The notes below the pieces were generated by a model, which was not told the DNA's origin, did not search any database, and was given only the letters and a program-made list of their open reading frames with translations. Of a stretch of DNA of 64,000 nucleotides, positions 53,583-62,939 are shown one piece after another. Every line of letters begins with the position of its first letter. Within the stretch, counting starts at the first letter, position 1. The position numbers were made by a program, and so were the translations under genes. Source of the stretch: Lachnospiraceae bacterium (GTDB lineage Bacteria > Bacillota > Clostridia > Lachnospirales > Lachnospiraceae); NCBI GenBank assembly GCA_029071325.1, contig JAIEAP010000042.1, positions 1 to 64,000 on the forward strand, read 5' to 3'.

Positions 53583-55298
53583 ATGGCAACAAAAGCATAT
53601 TACCCAATCAATGAGATTGGCGCGGGCAAGGTTGGATTTTCCAAGACCCGTTCCATCATCGAAGCGCCTTTTTATGGCAACAATGTAGTAAAGGTCAATA
53701 CATTAAGAGAGGCTTATGAGCTGGCAAAGAATTCACCGGGAACCGTTGTGACCGATATGCCCATTAAGGATGCAGAGACCTTTGGTCTCGACAAGGACGC
53801 AAAGGTTCTTCTGTTTAACGACGGAGCAGTGACCGGACGTTATGCCGCTGCACGCCGCATCAAGGGCGAGCCGGGCGTTGATGATGCAAAGCTGGACAAG
53901 GTAGTGATGGACGCGGTCTATGAGACACGCTGGAAGACCATGTACCATGCAGAGTGTTTTATCGGTCTTGATCCTGAGTTCATGGTGAAGGCTCATCTTC
54001 TGATTCCGGAAGGAGAGGAAAATATTCTCTATAACTGGATGTTGAATTTCCAGTATATGTCAGATGAGTATGTGAAGATGTACAGAGGCTCCAAGCTCAT
54101 CGGAGACGGCAGTGAGCCGGATATCTATATCTTCTCTGATCCCCAGTGGGTACCGGGCAATCGCCCTGATGTGGATTATAGCTGCTTAAGCGATCCTTTG
54201 ACACTGTGCTATTTTGATACCGATCAGAACTGTGCGGCAATTCTCGGCATGAGATACTTCGGAGAGCATAAGAAGGGTACTCTGACTATGGCATGGGCTC
54301 TGGCAAACCGTAATGGTTATGCGTCCTGCCACGGCGGACAGAAGGAGTATACGCTGGATGATGGTTCCAAGTTCGTAGCATCCGTATACGGACTGTCAGG
54401 ATCCGGTAAATCCACTCTGACCCATGCAAAGCATGGCGGAAAATATCCTGCTATTAAGGTACTTCATGATGACGCTTTCATCATCAATACAGATACCTGT
54501 GCATCCATCGCACTGGAGCCTACTTATTTTGATAAGACAGCAGATTACCCCACCGGATGCCCGGACAATGAATATCTGTTATCTGCACAGAACTGCTCCT
54601 GTACTATGGACAGCGAAGGCAAGATTCAGCTTGTGACCGAGGATATCAGAAACGGCAACGGCCGCGCCATCAAGTCAAAACTGTGGTCGCCGAACCGTGT
54701 AGATAAGATCGATGCACCGGTAAATGCAATCTTCTGGATCATGAAAGATCCTACCATTCCACCGGTAGTGAAGTTAAAGGGAGCAGCGCTTGCATCTGTT
54801 ATGGGAGCAACCCTTGCAACCAAGACATCCACCGCAGAGCGTGTGGCAGCAGGAACTGACTTGAATGCACTGCGTATTGTTCCTTATGCAAATCCGTTCC
54901 GTACCTATCCGCTGGTAAACGATTATGACAAGTTTAAGAAGCTGGTGGAAGAGAAGAACGTGGCATGCTATATCGTCAACACCGGTGACTTCATGGGAAC
55001 CAAGTGTAAGCCTGCGGATACGCTGGGAATCCTTGAGACCATCGTGGAAGGCAAAGCGAACTTCGAAAAGTGGGGTCCTTTCGAGGATATCGAGATCATG
55101 TATGACTGGTCCGGAAAAACGGCAGACTTCCGTCCGAACCTTGAGGATAAGGATTATGTTGCAGCGTTAAAGAGCGCAATGCAGAACCGTGTGGATGCAG
55201 TGGAAGGCTTCGCGACCAAGAAGGAAGGCTATGACAAGCTTCCGGATGAGGCTCTTGCTGCATTAAACAAGATCGTAGACGAGGCTGCAAGCCTGTAA
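53583..55298 (+). CDS. pckA: Phosphoenolpyruvate carboxykinase (ATP)
   Basis: A 571-residue enzyme, slightly longer than the usual ~530-540. The kinase-1a P-loop is 'YGLSGSGKSTLTHAKHGG', the metal-binding motif is 'LHDDAFIINTD', and 'ATLATKTSTAERV' lies near the adenine site. It interconverts oxaloacetate and PEP; in anaerobic gut bacteria it often runs toward oxaloacetate to fix CO2 and gain ATP. The RBS is AAGGAGG. Confidence 0.95.
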   Translation: MATKAYYPINEIGAGKVGFSKTRSIIEAPFYGNNVVKVNTLREAYELAKNSPGTVVTDMPIKDAETFGLDKDAKVLLFNDGAVTGRYAAARRIKGEPGVDDAKLDKVVMDAVYETRWKTMYHAECFIGLDPEFMVKAHLLIPEGEENILYNWMLNFQYMSDEYVKMYRGSKLIGDGSEPDIYIFSDPQWVPGNRPDVDYSCLSDPLTLCYFDTDQNCAAILGMRYFGEHKKGTLTMAWALANRNGYASCHGGQKEYTLDDGSKFVASVYGLSGSGKSTLTHAKHGGKYPAIKVLHDDAFIINTDTCASIALEPTYFDKTADYPTGCPDNEYLLSAQNCSCTMDSEGKIQLVTEDIRNGNGRAIKSKLWSPNRVDKIDAPVNAIFWIMKDPTIPPVVKLKGAALASVMGATLATKTSTAERVAAGTDLNALRIVPYANPFRTYPLVNDYDKFKKLVEEKNVACYIVNTGDFMGTKCKPADTLGILETIVEGKANFEKWGPFEDIEIMYDWSGKTADFRPNLEDKDYVAALKSAMQNRVDAVEGFATKKEGYDKLPDEALAALNKIVDEAASL

Positions 55299-55321
55299 TT
55301 TGGAGACGATAGCTTAGATTT

Positions 55322-55514
55322 CGTTCCTATTCACAGTCCTCCACTCACATGCGCAAAATCAGCCGGCAAGCCGTCTGTTGCTGCTGCGCAGCGTTACATT
55401 TTACTTATGTGGTGGAGTGACTGATTACAGTCACATAAGAAGTAACATCCAGCATCCTGCAAGCAAGCTTGATGATGCTGTTTGTTACTTCTTATGCAAC
55501 TGTGAATAGTAACG
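55322..55514. repeat. MITE-like palindromic element with 16-bp inverted ends
   Basis: Terminal inverted repeats: CGTTCCTATTCACAGT (55322-55337) and ACTGTGAATAGTAACG (55499-55514), 15 of 16 matching. Inside is a long hairpin, AAGAAGTAACA (55437-55447) with TGTTACTTCTT (55483-55493), which also pairs AGCATC/GATGCT and CAAG/CTTG. A second hairpin is built on CTTATGTG...CACATAAG and TGACTG...CAGTCA. There is no transposase gene and no ORF with an RBS. It lies directly after pckA. Confidence 0.65.
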
Positions 55515-55544
55515 CTGTTTCCAGAATGTGTCTCGAATTTAACG

Positions 55545-55573
55545 TTGAAAAAACACACATATTAGAGTATAAT
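55545..55573 (+). promoter_or_regulatory. Sigma-A promoter of the probable 6S RNA
   Basis: TTGAAA (55545-55550), a 17-bp spacer, TATAAT (55568-55573). Confidence 0.8.
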
Positions 55574-55579
55574 GAATGT

Positions 55580-55776
55580 ATCGTAAAGCAAGGGCAGCCT
55601 GGGGTGTTCGATACTCCTGTTATTTTGAACCTACATTTACTTTTATGGGATTCCTATATTTCCAATTGGATGTCAGGCCTCCGTTTTGCAGTGGAAGGCA
55701 GAAGATTGGGTGCGGATACCCACCTAGCTTTGCTAGGAGTCAAAATACAGGAACCGGCATTTTGGGTCTTTGCAAA
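55580..55776 (+). ncRNA. ssrS: Probable 6S RNA (SsrS)
   Basis: A ~195-base segment starting seven bases after a good -10 box. It can fold as one long irregular hairpin, as 6S RNA does: terminal GCAAGG (55588-55593) with CTTTGC (55768-55773); an arm CTCCTGTTATTTTGA (near 55614-55628) with TCAAAATACAGG (55740-55751); the central bubble; and an apical GGCCTCC...GGAAGGC hairpin (55676-55699). A small 3'-side hairpin CCTAGC-TTT-GCTAGG is also present, as I recall for Firmicutes 6S RNA. 6S binds sigma-A polymerase as a promoter mimic. No ORF with an RBS fits here. The call rests on recalled pattern and hand folding. Confidence 0.65.
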
Positions 55777-55784
55777 AGAAGAGT

Positions 55785-55812
55785 TTGACAAAAGTACAAC
55801 CGAGTATACGAT
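55785..55812 (+). promoter_or_regulatory. Possible second promoter behind the 6S RNA
   Basis: TTGACA (55785-55790), a 16-bp spacer, TACGAT (55807-55812). If active it would transcribe the repeat array and stop at the terminator or read into the SpoIID gene. Confidence 0.4.
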
Positions 55813-55919
55813 GTACAGAAGATGTCTTTTATACAAAAGATATCATACGGCACAAAAGAGTGACGAGGTACAAAAGATATGCAGAGTACCTAAGAGAAGA
55901 ACTTATACGATACAAAAGA
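55795..55919 (+). repeat. Array of TACAAAAGA-like 9-mers with an 18-19 bp period
   Basis: Copies: TACAACCGA (55795), TACAGAAGA (55814), TACAAAAGA (55832), CACAAAAGA (55851), TACAAAAGA (55869), TACCTAAGA (55887) and TACAAAAGA (55911). Steps are 19, 18, 19, 18, 18 and 24 bases. The spacing mixes 18 and 19, so it does not keep a reading frame. It lies between the 6S RNA and a terminator. Confidence 0.7.
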
Positions 55920-55922
55920 AGA

Positions 55923-55951
55923 GAAGCTGCTTGTTTAAGCAGCTTCTTTTT
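55923..55951 (+). terminator. Rho-independent terminator before the SpoIID-like gene
   Basis: GAAGCTGCTT (55923-55932), loop GTTT, AAGCAGCTTC (55937-55946), then TTTTT. It ends the 6S/repeat transcript and rules out the long ORF-track start at 55469 for the next gene. Confidence 0.92.
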
Positions 55952-56008
55952 ACTGGTGCGTCAGGAGGGCATGACCCAATGGGAAAGAGACAGATCAGGG
56001 AGAATAAT

Positions 56009-58234
56009 ATGGGACAGAAACGCAACAAACGCAGCATAGGAAGCCGCCGTAATTTCTATGTGTTGGCAGGTATATTGATACTGGGTGCTGCACTTGCTCT
56101 TGTGCTGACGAGAACAGGAGATTCACGCATCATGTACAGTGATGACTGTGTATGGCGGCAGGAGGTGCCGTCCATGATGCAATTTACATATTATGACATA
56201 GCGGAATGGGAGGAAAAGCTGCCGGACAGCGGTAAGCTGAAAAACAGCGATGTGGCGGAGCTGCTGCAGCAACTTCATTTGGAAGAATACATTTCTGCCC
56301 CGGATGACCGCGGAAATATCAGCAGGGCGGAATGGTTTGCCATATATGAACAGATCGTCAGCATTCTGGATGACCGGGAAACTGTCCGGCGGAGCCATGT
56401 GCTGCTCCTGTCATGGGAGGAGGGGGCGGTGGTGACCAATGAAGGTTCATTGTCGGTGTCAGAGTTCTTCGCAGGGCAGAAAGAGAAGTATCTGGAACCC
56501 ATGCATACATATGAATTATATATACAGGAGGACAGATTGCTTGGGATCGTAAGCCGGGACAGTGAAGAGGTGGTTATACCAAACGGATATATTACGTCCA
56601 GCGGTGACGGAGAACTGCGTTTCTTAAGTGGAAATCAGATTCTTGCCATCCCGGCGGACATACAGGAGGATCTTGCCGGTGTGGTGGCGGATATTTCCGT
56701 ACAGAAGGGCAGCGTTACCAGAATCGGTAAGAAGGAGGAAAAGATTACCGGAAAACTTCTGTCTGTTTCTGATAGCCATATGGAGATTGCAGGATATGGA
56801 CAAGTGGCGCTGGACCCGGCGCTAAAGCTGTATTCGCTTCAGGGAGAAGTGAGGGAGGCTTCCATGGATCAGTTGATCTTAGAAAACATGGATATTACCT
56901 TTGTGGTGGCAGAGGGACAGGTCAGCGCGATACTCTTAGAGCAGTCGGCGGTTATGGAGAATATTCGTGTGCTTCTGCTAAGTGACGGCAGCATTTTCCG
57001 AAGTGATGTGAGCATCACATCGGATGTTCCTCTTGTGGTAGAGCATCACCAGAATGCCGAGACGCTTGGGGCAAATACGATCATAACCGCATCTGCAATG
57101 CCGGATGCTTTCCAGGAATCCTGGCTTGCCGTGCGTCCGGCGGAGGGAGATGCGCCGTTGTATCTTTCGGATGCCCAGGGGAACAGGATATCGTTGGGTT
57201 ATAGCGGAACGCTGGAGGTACGTCAGTATCCGGAAGGATTTGCGGTGGTAAACGTGGTGGATCTGGAAACCTATGTAAAAGGCGTGCTTACCAGTGAGGT
57301 TCCTTCGGACTTCGGGTTTGAGGCGTTGTGTGCCCAGGCGGTCTGTGCCAGGAGTTATGGGTATAAGCAGTTGGCAGGCAGCGGATATTCACAGTATGGC
57401 GCACATGTGGATGACAGTGTGAATTATCAGGTATATAATAAGCAAGAGCCCAGTGAACAGGCGCTGCAGGCGGCAGATGCGACGAAAGGCGAGGTGCTGT
57501 CTTTTCAGGGAGAGATCATAGAGACCTATTACTATTCCACCTCCTTTGGCCATACCGGTGATTATCAGGCGTGGAATCTGGAACCCGGTGCTTATGGGTA
57601 TCTTGTGGGAGACTGGCTGCGAAGCACACCGGCAGAGGTGGATCTGTCGGATGAAGCGTCTTTTGCGGCCTACATACAGCAGCCTGACCCCGAGTGTTAT
57701 GAGCAGAACATCCGGTATTTTCGCTGGAATACCGTATTACATCCACAGGACGTACAGGATCAGCTCCTGCAGACTATCCGGTCACGAAAAAAGATTCAGC
57801 CGGATGCCATTCATTATTACAGCAAAGATCTGACACAGGAGCTTGACAGTCCCTCAGGGCTGGGGACTTTGGAAAATATTGCAGTGGGTGCACGAAACGC
57901 TTCCGGTGTGATCCTGGAACTGCAGATGTGGTATGAGAACGGAATGGTACAGGTCACGTCTGAATACAATATAAGAGCTATTCTCGGAACGGCTGCATCG
58001 GATGTGAATTATCAGGATGGGAGCAGTGGTTCTGTAACCTTGCTGCCAAGTGCTTACATTAGTATAACGAAGCTGGAAGATGGGAATTATCAGGTATATG
58101 GCGGCGGATATGGGCACGGGATCGGAATGAGCCAGAACGGAGCCAATCAGCTGGCGGGACAGGGCTGGAAATACAGGGACATTTTGAACTTTTTCTATCG
58201 CGGCACGGAAATTAGTTCTTGTCTTTTGGAGTAG
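56009..58234 (+). CDS. Long SpoIID/LytB-domain protein
   Basis: A 741-residue membrane-anchored protein. I choose ATG 56009 (CAGGGAG six to twelve bases before it); ATG 55979 with AGGAGGG is a possible alternative ten codons longer. After a basic N-terminus, one membrane helix (~15-35) leads to ~350 residues of unrecognised beta-rich sequence, then a SpoIID domain: 'VVDLETYVKGVLTSEVPSDF' (catalytic-type Glu), 'CAQAVCARSYG', 'SFGHTGDYQAW' and 'GYGHGIGMSQNGANQLAGQG'. SpoIID proteins are lytic transglycosylases of stripped peptidoglycan or amidase enhancers. Twice the normal SpoIID length suggests a vegetative wall role. Confidence 0.88.
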   Translation: MGQKRNKRSIGSRRNFYVLAGILILGAALALVLTRTGDSRIMYSDDCVWRQEVPSMMQFTYYDIAEWEEKLPDSGKLKNSDVAELLQQLHLEEYISAPDDRGNISRAEWFAIYEQIVSILDDRETVRRSHVLLLSWEEGAVVTNEGSLSVSEFFAGQKEKYLEPMHTYELYIQEDRLLGIVSRDSEEVVIPNGYITSSGDGELRFLSGNQILAIPADIQEDLAGVVADISVQKGSVTRIGKKEEKITGKLLSVSDSHMEIAGYGQVALDPALKLYSLQGEVREASMDQLILENMDITFVVAEGQVSAILLEQSAVMENIRVLLLSDGSIFRSDVSITSDVPLVVEHHQNAETLGANTIITASAMPDAFQESWLAVRPAEGDAPLYLSDAQGNRISLGYSGTLEVRQYPEGFAVVNVVDLETYVKGVLTSEVPSDFGFEALCAQAVCARSYGYKQLAGSGYSQYGAHVDDSVNYQVYNKQEPSEQALQAADATKGEVLSFQGEIIETYYYSTSFGHTGDYQAWNLEPGAYGYLVGDWLRSTPAEVDLSDEASFAAYIQQPDPECYEQNIRYFRWNTVLHPQDVQDQLLQTIRSRKKIQPDAIHYYSKDLTQELDSPSGLGTLENIAVGARNASGVILELQMWYENGMVQVTSEYNIRAILGTAASDVNYQDGSSGSVTLLPSAYISITKLEDGNYQVYGGGYGHGIGMSQNGANQLAGQGWKYRDILNFFYRGTEISSCLLE

Positions 58235-58293
58235 AATAGGGTACGCTGAAACAATCAGCAGACGCATGATCTATATAAGGAGGTGACAGCAGC

Positions 58294-59115
58294 ATGATCG
58301 GTCCCATGATCAGAGGAGTCATAGATTTTCTGGATAAATGCAAGCATGACAGAATCAATGCTTTTGCAGCACAGGCGGCATTTTTCATGCTGCTGTCAGC
58401 AATTCCGATGCTCATGGTTTTTGCTGCACTTCTGCAATATACGCCGGTCACGGAAGGCGTTGTCTTGGATATCGTGCGAAAGAGTGTGCCGGAATATATC
58501 GCCCCGGTTCTGGTCTATGTCATCAATGAGGTTTACACGAAATCCTTTGGGATATTGTCTGCGGCGGCAGTCGCCGCGCTGTGGTCTGCCTCCAAGGGCG
58601 TCCATTATCTGGCAGAGGGGCTGAACGCGGTAAATAGTATTGAGGAGAGCAGGAACTGGTTTGTCCTGCGGTTCTGGGCGGTAATCTATACGGTAGTGTT
58701 TGTGGTGGCAATTTCCCTGATGCTGGTTCTGGTGGTATTCGGTAAGTCGATCCACTCGTTTTTCGGCACAAAGGTGCCGTGGCTGGGAAATATCATCAGC
58801 ACGGTATTACAGATGCGGGGACTTTTGATGCTGGGTATATTGATCATTTTATTTACAGTCATTTACAAATATATACCAAACTGCAGGCAGAGCTTCCGGT
58901 CACAGGTTCCGGGAGCGCTTATGTGTGCAGTTGCATGGTATGGCCTTTCTTTTGGCATCTCTATCTATGTGGATTATTTCAACGGCTTTTCCATGTATGG
59001 AAGCCTGACCACCATCGTGCTTGTGATGCTGCTGATGTATTTCTGCATGTATATTCTGCTTATGTGTGCAGAATTCAACGTGGTGTTTGAGGGCTTTCAG
59101 AAAAAACCAAGGTAA
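58294..59115 (+). CDS. YihY/BrkB family membrane protein
   Basis: A 273-residue protein with six membrane helices. Family hallmarks: 'NAFAAQAAFFMLLSAIPMLM' in the first helix, 'ALWSASKGVHYLAEGLNAV', 'YKYIPNCRQSFRSQVPGAL' and the C-terminal 'LLMYFCMYILLMCAEFNVVF'. AAGGAGGTGA precedes the ATG. Once annotated as ribonuclease BN in error, the family is a membrane protein of unsettled function, possibly transport. Confidence 0.93.
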   Translation: MIGPMIRGVIDFLDKCKHDRINAFAAQAAFFMLLSAIPMLMVFAALLQYTPVTEGVVLDIVRKSVPEYIAPVLVYVINEVYTKSFGILSAAAVAALWSASKGVHYLAEGLNAVNSIEESRNWFVLRFWAVIYTVVFVVAISLMLVLVVFGKSIHSFFGTKVPWLGNIISTVLQMRGLLMLGILIILFTVIYKYIPNCRQSFRSQVPGALMCAVAWYGLSFGISIYVDYFNGFSMYGSLTTIVLVMLLMYFCMYILLMCAEFNVVFEGFQKKPR

Positions 59116-59119
59116 TCGC

Positions 59120-59148
59120 TTGAAGTTTTGAAAGGTTTGTGATAAGAT
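59120..59148 (+). promoter_or_regulatory. Sigma-A promoter of the pheST T-box unit
   Basis: TTGAAG (59120-59125), a 17-bp spacer, TAAGAT (59143-59148). Confidence 0.65.
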
Positions 59149-59154
59149 AGCACA

Positions 59155-59402
59155 TAGCAATATGGTAGAAATGCTTGGAAGGTGCACAAGTAGGCGTTCA
59201 TACTTTTTTCAGAGAGAGGGGATCACTGGCTGGAAGTTCCCTTAAGGTAAGGTGAAGGCTGAATTTCACACCGGAGCAGCGCGGGTGAAGCAACAGTAGT
59301 CCGTGACGTGTATACGCGTTAAGTAGAGAGAGTCTGAGTATTCAGGAATCAGGGTGGTACCGCGGAGCAGCTTCGTCCCTTTGGGATAGGCGCTCTTTTT
59401 TT
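59155..59402 (+). promoter_or_regulatory. T-box riboswitch for pheST
   Basis: The T-box sequence AGGGTGGTACCGCGG is at 59351-59365. It is followed by the terminator stem GAGC..GTCCC (59365-59379) with GGGAT..GCTC (59383-59395) and a T-run. Upstream, AGAGAG and a long stem I are present. TTC at 59265-59267, followed by A in 'GAATTTCACACC', is the likely Phe specifier. Uncharged tRNA-Phe would pair there and at the T-box bulge and allow read-through into pheS and pheT. Confidence 0.95.
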
Positions 59403-59464
59403 ATGCGCGAAAGAAAGTCCGATGGATTTTGGAGCGTATATTTTTGTTGGAGAGGAGAACAAGG

Positions 59465-60484
59465 ATGAAAGAAAAATTGCAGAAGATCAAAGAAGAGGCA
59501 ATGCAGCAGATTGAGACTTCCATGGAGTTGTCTCGGCTCAATGATGTTCGGGTGGCATTTTTGGGCAAAAAAGGTGAACTGACCGCAGTCTTAAAGAGTA
59601 TGAAAGACGTGAAGCCGGAGGAGAGACCTCTGGTGGGACAGTTGGTCAATGAGACCAGAGAAGCCATCGAAAAGAAACTGGAGGAGACGAAGAAGCGTCT
59701 GGAAGAAGAGCAGCTTAAGCTTAAGCTTAAGCATGAGGTGATTGACGTGACGCTACCGGCTAAGAAGAACCGGGTGGGACACCGTCATCCCAATACCATT
59801 GCGTTAGAGGAAGTAGAACGCATCTTTACCGGTATGGGATATGAGGTGGTTGAGGGACCCGAGGTTGAATACGATTATTACAACTTTGAGGCGTTGAATA
59901 TTCCCGCAAACCATCCGGCAAAGGATGAGCAGGATACTTTTTACATCAATGACAAGATCTTGCTCAGAACACAGACCTCTTCGGTTCAGGTGCGTGTGAT
60001 GGAGCAGGGAAAACTGCCGATACGCATGATCGCGCCGGGCAGAGTATTCCGTGCCGATGAGGTGGATGCCACCCATTCACCGTCGTTTCATCAGATTGAG
60101 GGAATGGTCATTGACCATGGCATTACCTTTGCGGATTTAAAGGGAACATTGCAGGAGTTTGCTGCAAGACTGTTCGGAGCGGACACGAAGGTGAAGTTCC
60201 GTCCGCATCATTTTCCGTTTACAGAGCCCAGCGCGGAGGTGGATGTGACCTGCTTTAAATGCGGCGGCAAGGGCTGCCGTTTCTGCAAAGGCGAGGGCTG
60301 GATTGAGATATTAGGCTGCGGCGTGATCCATCCCAACGTGCTGCGTATGAGCGGCATTGATCCGGAGGAGTATTCTGGTTTTGCTTTCGGCATGGGGTTG
60401 GAGCGCATTGCACTTTTGAAGTATGAGATTGATGATATGCGCCTGCTGTATGAAAATGACGACCGGTTTTTAAAGCAGTTTTAA
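59465..60484 (+). CDS. pheS: Phenylalanyl-tRNA synthetase alpha subunit
   Basis: A 339-residue class II synthetase subunit. Start 59465 follows GGAGAGGAG; the ORF track adds 12 residues from the leader. The N-terminal coiled coil (1-95) contacts tRNA; motif 2 is 'PIRMIAPGRVFRADEVDATH' and motif 3 is 'YSGFAFGMGLERIALLKYE'. A cysteine-rich insert ('CFKCGGKGCRFCKGEGW') is typical of this family. A (AGCTTA)3 tandem repeat at 59712-59732 encodes LKLKLK in the coiled coil. Confidence 0.97.
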   Translation: MKEKLQKIKEEAMQQIETSMELSRLNDVRVAFLGKKGELTAVLKSMKDVKPEERPLVGQLVNETREAIEKKLEETKKRLEEEQLKLKLKHEVIDVTLPAKKNRVGHRHPNTIALEEVERIFTGMGYEVVEGPEVEYDYYNFEALNIPANHPAKDEQDTFYINDKILLRTQTSSVQVRVMEQGKLPIRMIAPGRVFRADEVDATHSPSFHQIEGMVIDHGITFADLKGTLQEFAARLFGADTKVKFRPHHFPFTEPSAEVDVTCFKCGGKGCRFCKGEGWIEILGCGVIHPNVLRMSGIDPEEYSGFAFGMGLERIALLKYEIDDMRLLYENDDRFLKQF

Positions 60485-60514
60485 TGGGTGAGAACATAAA
60501 GGAGATAGATAAAT

Positions 60515-62935
60515 ATGAAGACTTCATTTAAATGGATCAAGGATATGGTGCCGGGTTTAGATGTGACTCCTCGGGAATACGCAGATGCAATGATTTTATC
60601 CGGTTCCAAGGTGGAATGTTATGAGAATATGGATGCTGACCTGGATAAAATTGTGATTGGGCAGATCCGCAAAATAGAACCCCATCCTGACGCAGATAAA
60701 CTGATCGTCTGTCAGGTGGATATCGGGGCAGGAGAGCCCATTCAGATCGTGACGGGAGCGTCCAATGTCAGCGAGGGAGATAAGGTTCCTGTGGTCTTGG
60801 ACGGCGGACGTGTGGCTGGAGGCCACGACGGAAAAATGACTCCGGGGGGAATCAAGATCAAAAAGGGCAAGCTTCGTGGAATTGAGTCTAACGGAATGAT
60901 GTGTTCCATTGAGGAGCTTGGCTCCAGCAGGGATATGTATCCAAAAGCGCCGGAGGATGGAATATACATTTTCGACGAAGATGCGGTAGTGGGTGAAAAT
61001 GCCGTTACGGCTCTGGGACTTGACGATACGGTGATTGAGTATGAGATTACAAATAATCGTGTGGATTGTTTTTCTATTATCGGAATTGCTAGAGAGGCGG
61101 CGGCAACCTTTGGAAAGGAATTCTGCCCTCCGGCAGTGAAGGAGACCGGCAACAGCGAGAATGTGAACGATTATATCAAGGTGACCGTAAAGGATCAGGA
61201 GCTGTGTCCCCGTTACACCGCAAGAGTGGTGAAGAATATTAAGATTGCCCCATCGCCGGAATGGATGCAGCGGAGACTGGCTGCTCAGGGTATCCGTCCC
61301 ATCAATAATATCGTGGATATCACGAATTATGTGATGGAAGAGTACGGTCAGCCTATGCATGCCTATGACTGGGATACGATTGCGGGGCATGAGATCATTG
61401 TGCGCAGGGCGGAAAAGAACGAGAAATTCATCACACTGGATGGGCAGGAACGCATCATGGACGATTCGGTGCTTATGATCTGTGACGGTGAAAAGGCAAT
61501 CGGTATGGCCGGTATCATGGGCGGAGAAAATTCCATGATCACAGAAGATGTAAAAACCATGCTGTTTGAAGCGGCATGCTTTGACGGAACTAATATCCGT
61601 CTGTCCAGTAAGAGAATAGGGCTTCGCACCGATGCCTCGTCCAAATTTGAAAAAGGCTTAGATCCCAATCTTGCCATGGCGGCAATGAACCGTGCCTGCC
61701 AGCTGATTGAAGAGCTGGGTGCAGGCGAAGTAGTGGGAGGAGCCGTTGATGTGTACGGAAAAGTAAAGGAAGGAAGGCGGATTCCGTTTGAGCCTGAGAA
61801 ATATAACCGTCTGCTGGGAACAGATATATCCAGAGAAGATATGCTGGGCTATTTTGACCGGTTGGAGCTTAGATATGATGAGAGCAGCAACGAGGTTCTG
61901 ATTCCGTCGTGGCGGCAGGATTTATTGTGCGATGCGGATCTTGCCGAGGAGGTGGCGCGCTTCTACGGTTATGACAAGATACCGACTACGCTTCCCAGCG
62001 GAGAGGCGACTACGGGTATGCTGTCCTATAAGCTGCGCATTGAGGAAATCGCACGGGATGTGGCGGAGTTCTGCGGTTTCTCACAGAGTATGAATTATTC
62101 CTTCGAGAGCCCCAAGGTGTTTGACAAATTACTGGTGCCGGAGGATTCCTCTCTGCGTCAGACCGTGGTGATCTCCAACCCTCTGGGAGAGGATTTCAGC
62201 ATTATGCGTACAACTCCGCTCAACGGTATGCTGACCTCCCTTGCCACGAACTTCAACCGCAGGAATAAGGATGTGCGGCTCTATGAACTGGGTAACATCT
62301 ATCTGCCGTTTGCCATTCCCGTGACAGAGCTTCCGGACGAGCGGATGCAGTTTTCTCTGGGTATGTATGGAGAGGGGGATTTCTTCACCATGAAGGGCGT
62401 TGTGGAGGAATTCTTCGGTCAGGTGGGTATGAATGACAAGATTACCTACGATCCGTCTGCAGAGAGACCATATCTGCACCCAGGAAGGAAAGCAGATATT
62501 ATCTATAAGAATAAGGTGATGGGATATTTGGGGGAGATCCATCCGCTGGTAAGTGCTGCGTATGGTATCAAGGACCGTGTCTATGTGGCGGTTATCGATA
62601 TGCCGTCCATCATGGATGAGACATCCTTCGACCGTAAATATCAGGGAATTGCCCGTTTCCCGGCTGCAACAAGAGATATCAGCATGGTGGCGCCGAAAGG
62701 CATTTTGGCAGGAGATATCGAGAAGATATTTGACAATAAGGGCGGAAGCTATCTGGAAAGCTATCATCTATTTGATATCTATGAGGGCGAGCAGATCAAG
62801 GAAGGTTATAAATCCATGGCGTATTCCCTGACCTTCCGTGCACAGGATAAGAATCTGGAAGAAGCAGACTTAAGCGCAGCAATGAACCGTATTGTCAAAG
62901 CATTAGAGGCGATGGGCATTGAATTGAGGGCATAA
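60515..62935 (+). CDS. pheT: Phenylalanyl-tRNA synthetase beta subunit
   Basis: An 806-residue subunit with the usual order: an EMAP-like tRNA-binding domain at ~40-150 ('[19 protein letters not shown]'), B3/B4 editing domain ('[19 protein letters not shown]'), B5, the catalytic-like core, and a C-terminal ferredoxin-fold anticodon-binding domain ('[16 protein letters not shown]'). It is co-transcribed with pheS under the T-box. Confidence 0.97.
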   Translation: MKTSFKWIKDMVPGLDVTPREYADAMILSGSKVECYENMDADLDKIVIGQIRKIEPHPDADKLIVCQVDIGAGEPIQIVTGASNVSEGDKVPVVLDGGRVAGGHDGKMTPGGIKIKKGKLRGIESNGMMCSIEELGSSRDMYPKAPEDGIYIFDEDAVVGENAVTALGLDDTVIEYEITNNRVDCFSIIGIAREAAATFGKEFCPPAVKETGNSENVNDYIKVTVKDQELCPRYTARVVKNIKIAPSPEWMQRRLAAQGIRPINNIVDITNYVMEEYGQPMHAYDWDTIAGHEIIVRRAEKNEKFITLDGQERIMDDSVLMICDGEKAIGMAGIMGGENSMITEDVKTMLFEAACFDGTNIRLSSKRIGLRTDASSKFEKGLDPNLAMAAMNRACQLIEELGAGEVVGGAVDVYGKVKEGRRIPFEPEKYNRLLGTDISREDMLGYFDRLELRYDESSNEVLIPSWRQDLLCDADLAEEVARFYGYDKIPTTLPSGEATTGMLSYKLRIEEIARDVAEFCGFSQSMNYSFESPKVFDKLLVPEDSSLRQTVVISNPLGEDFSIMRTTPLNGMLTSLATNFNRRNKDVRLYELGNIYLPFAIPVTELPDERMQFSLGMYGEGDFFTMKGVVEEFFGQVGMNDKITYDPSAERPYLHPGRKADIIYKNKVMGYLGEIHPLVSAAYGIKDRVYVAVIDMPSIMDETSFDRKYQGIARFPAATRDISMVAPKGILAGDIEKIFDNKGGSYLESYHLFDIYEGEQIKEGYKSMAYSLTFRAQDKNLEEADLSAAMNRIVKALEAMGIELRA

Positions 62936-62939
62936 GAGC

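Noticed and set aside
55795-55919. CRISPR array
   Set aside because: Repeats are 9 bases with 9-10-base gaps, far too short for a CRISPR, and no cas gene is present.
55469-56008. 180-codon N-terminal extension of the SpoIID-like gene in the ORF track
   Set aside because: It runs through the 6S RNA promoter, the 6S RNA, the repeat array and a strong terminator.
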